From assembly GCA_002309715.1 (NCBI GenBank), contig DBXW01000002.1:188-42434 (forward strand): DNA of 42,247 nucleotides, given 5' to 3'. Shown here piece by piece: positions 42,187 through 42,247 of the stretch. The notes below the pieces were generated by a model. The model was not told where the DNA came from. It made no database searches and was given only the letters and a program-made list of their open reading frames with translations. How positions within the stretch are numbered: the first letter of the stretch is position 1; each line of letters opens with the position of its first letter. The position numbers were made by a program, and so were the translations under genes. The stretch is from Candidatus Avelusimicrobium cornigerorum. Its GTDB lineage: Bacteria > Elusimicrobiota > Elusimicrobia > Elusimicrobiales > Elusimicrobiaceae.

Positions 42187-42247
42187 GCTATGTCGGGGTA
42201 TCGCCTTGCGGCGCGACAAAGCGCGCACGCAAACTCGTACAACGCTC

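Noticed and set aside
42187..42247. Possible tRNA or start of a new gene at the right end
   Set aside because: No acceptor-stem pairing or T-loop motif; short CGCC/GGCG hairpin only, and the window ends before more can be seen.
1..42247. CRISPR array, insertion sequence, phage genes, attachment sites
   Set aside because: No regularly spaced repeats, transposase or integrase motifs, or terminal inverted repeats found on reading both strands.

Overview
The window looks like chromosomal DNA of a diderm (Gram-negative) bacterium. Two proteins have signal peptides and look like outer-membrane beta-barrels. There is a lipoprotein, a meso-diaminopimelate pathway, and a complete cytoplasmic murein-recycling set. 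The gene content and orders (glmU-prs-rplY-pth, murC-dapB-asd-dapA, a bacterial deoxyhypusine-synthase homologue, HPr kinase together with a mannose-family PTS) would fit a gut Elusimicrobiota-like organism. That placement is inference from style and content; I have no database match. Genes are tightly packed, and many start and stop codons overlap by 1-14 bases. I see no insertion sequence, phage gene, CRISPR array, tRNA or rRNA.

Layout. (1) Bases 1-7081, plus strand: 3' part of dnaK, terminator, rsmE-mtaB, then glmU-prs-rplY-pth (cell-wall precursor, PRPP and translation genes). (2) 7101-8348, minus strand: glyA, convergent with pth. It shares a promoter region with a plus-strand operon (8440-14979): deoxyhypusine-synthase-like protein, outer-membrane protein, DoxX-like protein, dnaX, recR, comEC. 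(3) 14980-20680, minus strand: AI-2E-family membrane protein, AmpG-like permease, murQ, anmK, nagZ. The last four form an import-and-salvage route for anhydro-muropeptides. This operon meets comEC stop-to-stop with no base between. (4) 20795-25088, plus strand: an unknown secreted protein, queH, an AsmA-family protein, and a glycerophosphodiester phosphodiesterase. (5) 25145-26410, minus strand: folD-like gene and a small lipoprotein. (6) 26547-27227, plus strand: an outer-membrane protein, followed by about 430 bases without a gene that hold two plus-strand terminators and several helices (candidate structured RNA). (7) 27661-36176, minus strand: one ten-gene operon, hpf-hprK-rapZ-PTS IIA-IIB-IIC-IID-HPr-ptsI-lepA. 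(8) 36439-40310, minus strand: dapA-asd-dapB-murC. (9) 40402-42131, plus strand: sppA and a Yip1-like membrane protein.

How they work together. The window is dominated by cell-envelope metabolism: UDP-GlcNAc synthesis (glmU), DAP and MurC steps of peptidoglycan synthesis, and murein recycling back to GlcNAc-6-phosphate. Next to this is a carbon-uptake phosphorelay. EI, HPr (His15 and Ser46 both present), HprK and a full mannose-type permease are encoded with RapZ and the ribosome hibernation factor.

The most notable observations are four. First, four genes (rsmE, queH, glpQ-like, folD-like) have a -10 hexamer exactly six bases before the ATG and no Shine-Dalgarno, which predicts leaderless mRNAs. 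Second, there is a candidate structured RNA at about 27283-27604. Third, the FolD homologue lacks residues aligned with the catalytic Lys and Gln. Fourth, the DHS-like protein keeps its catalytic Lys.
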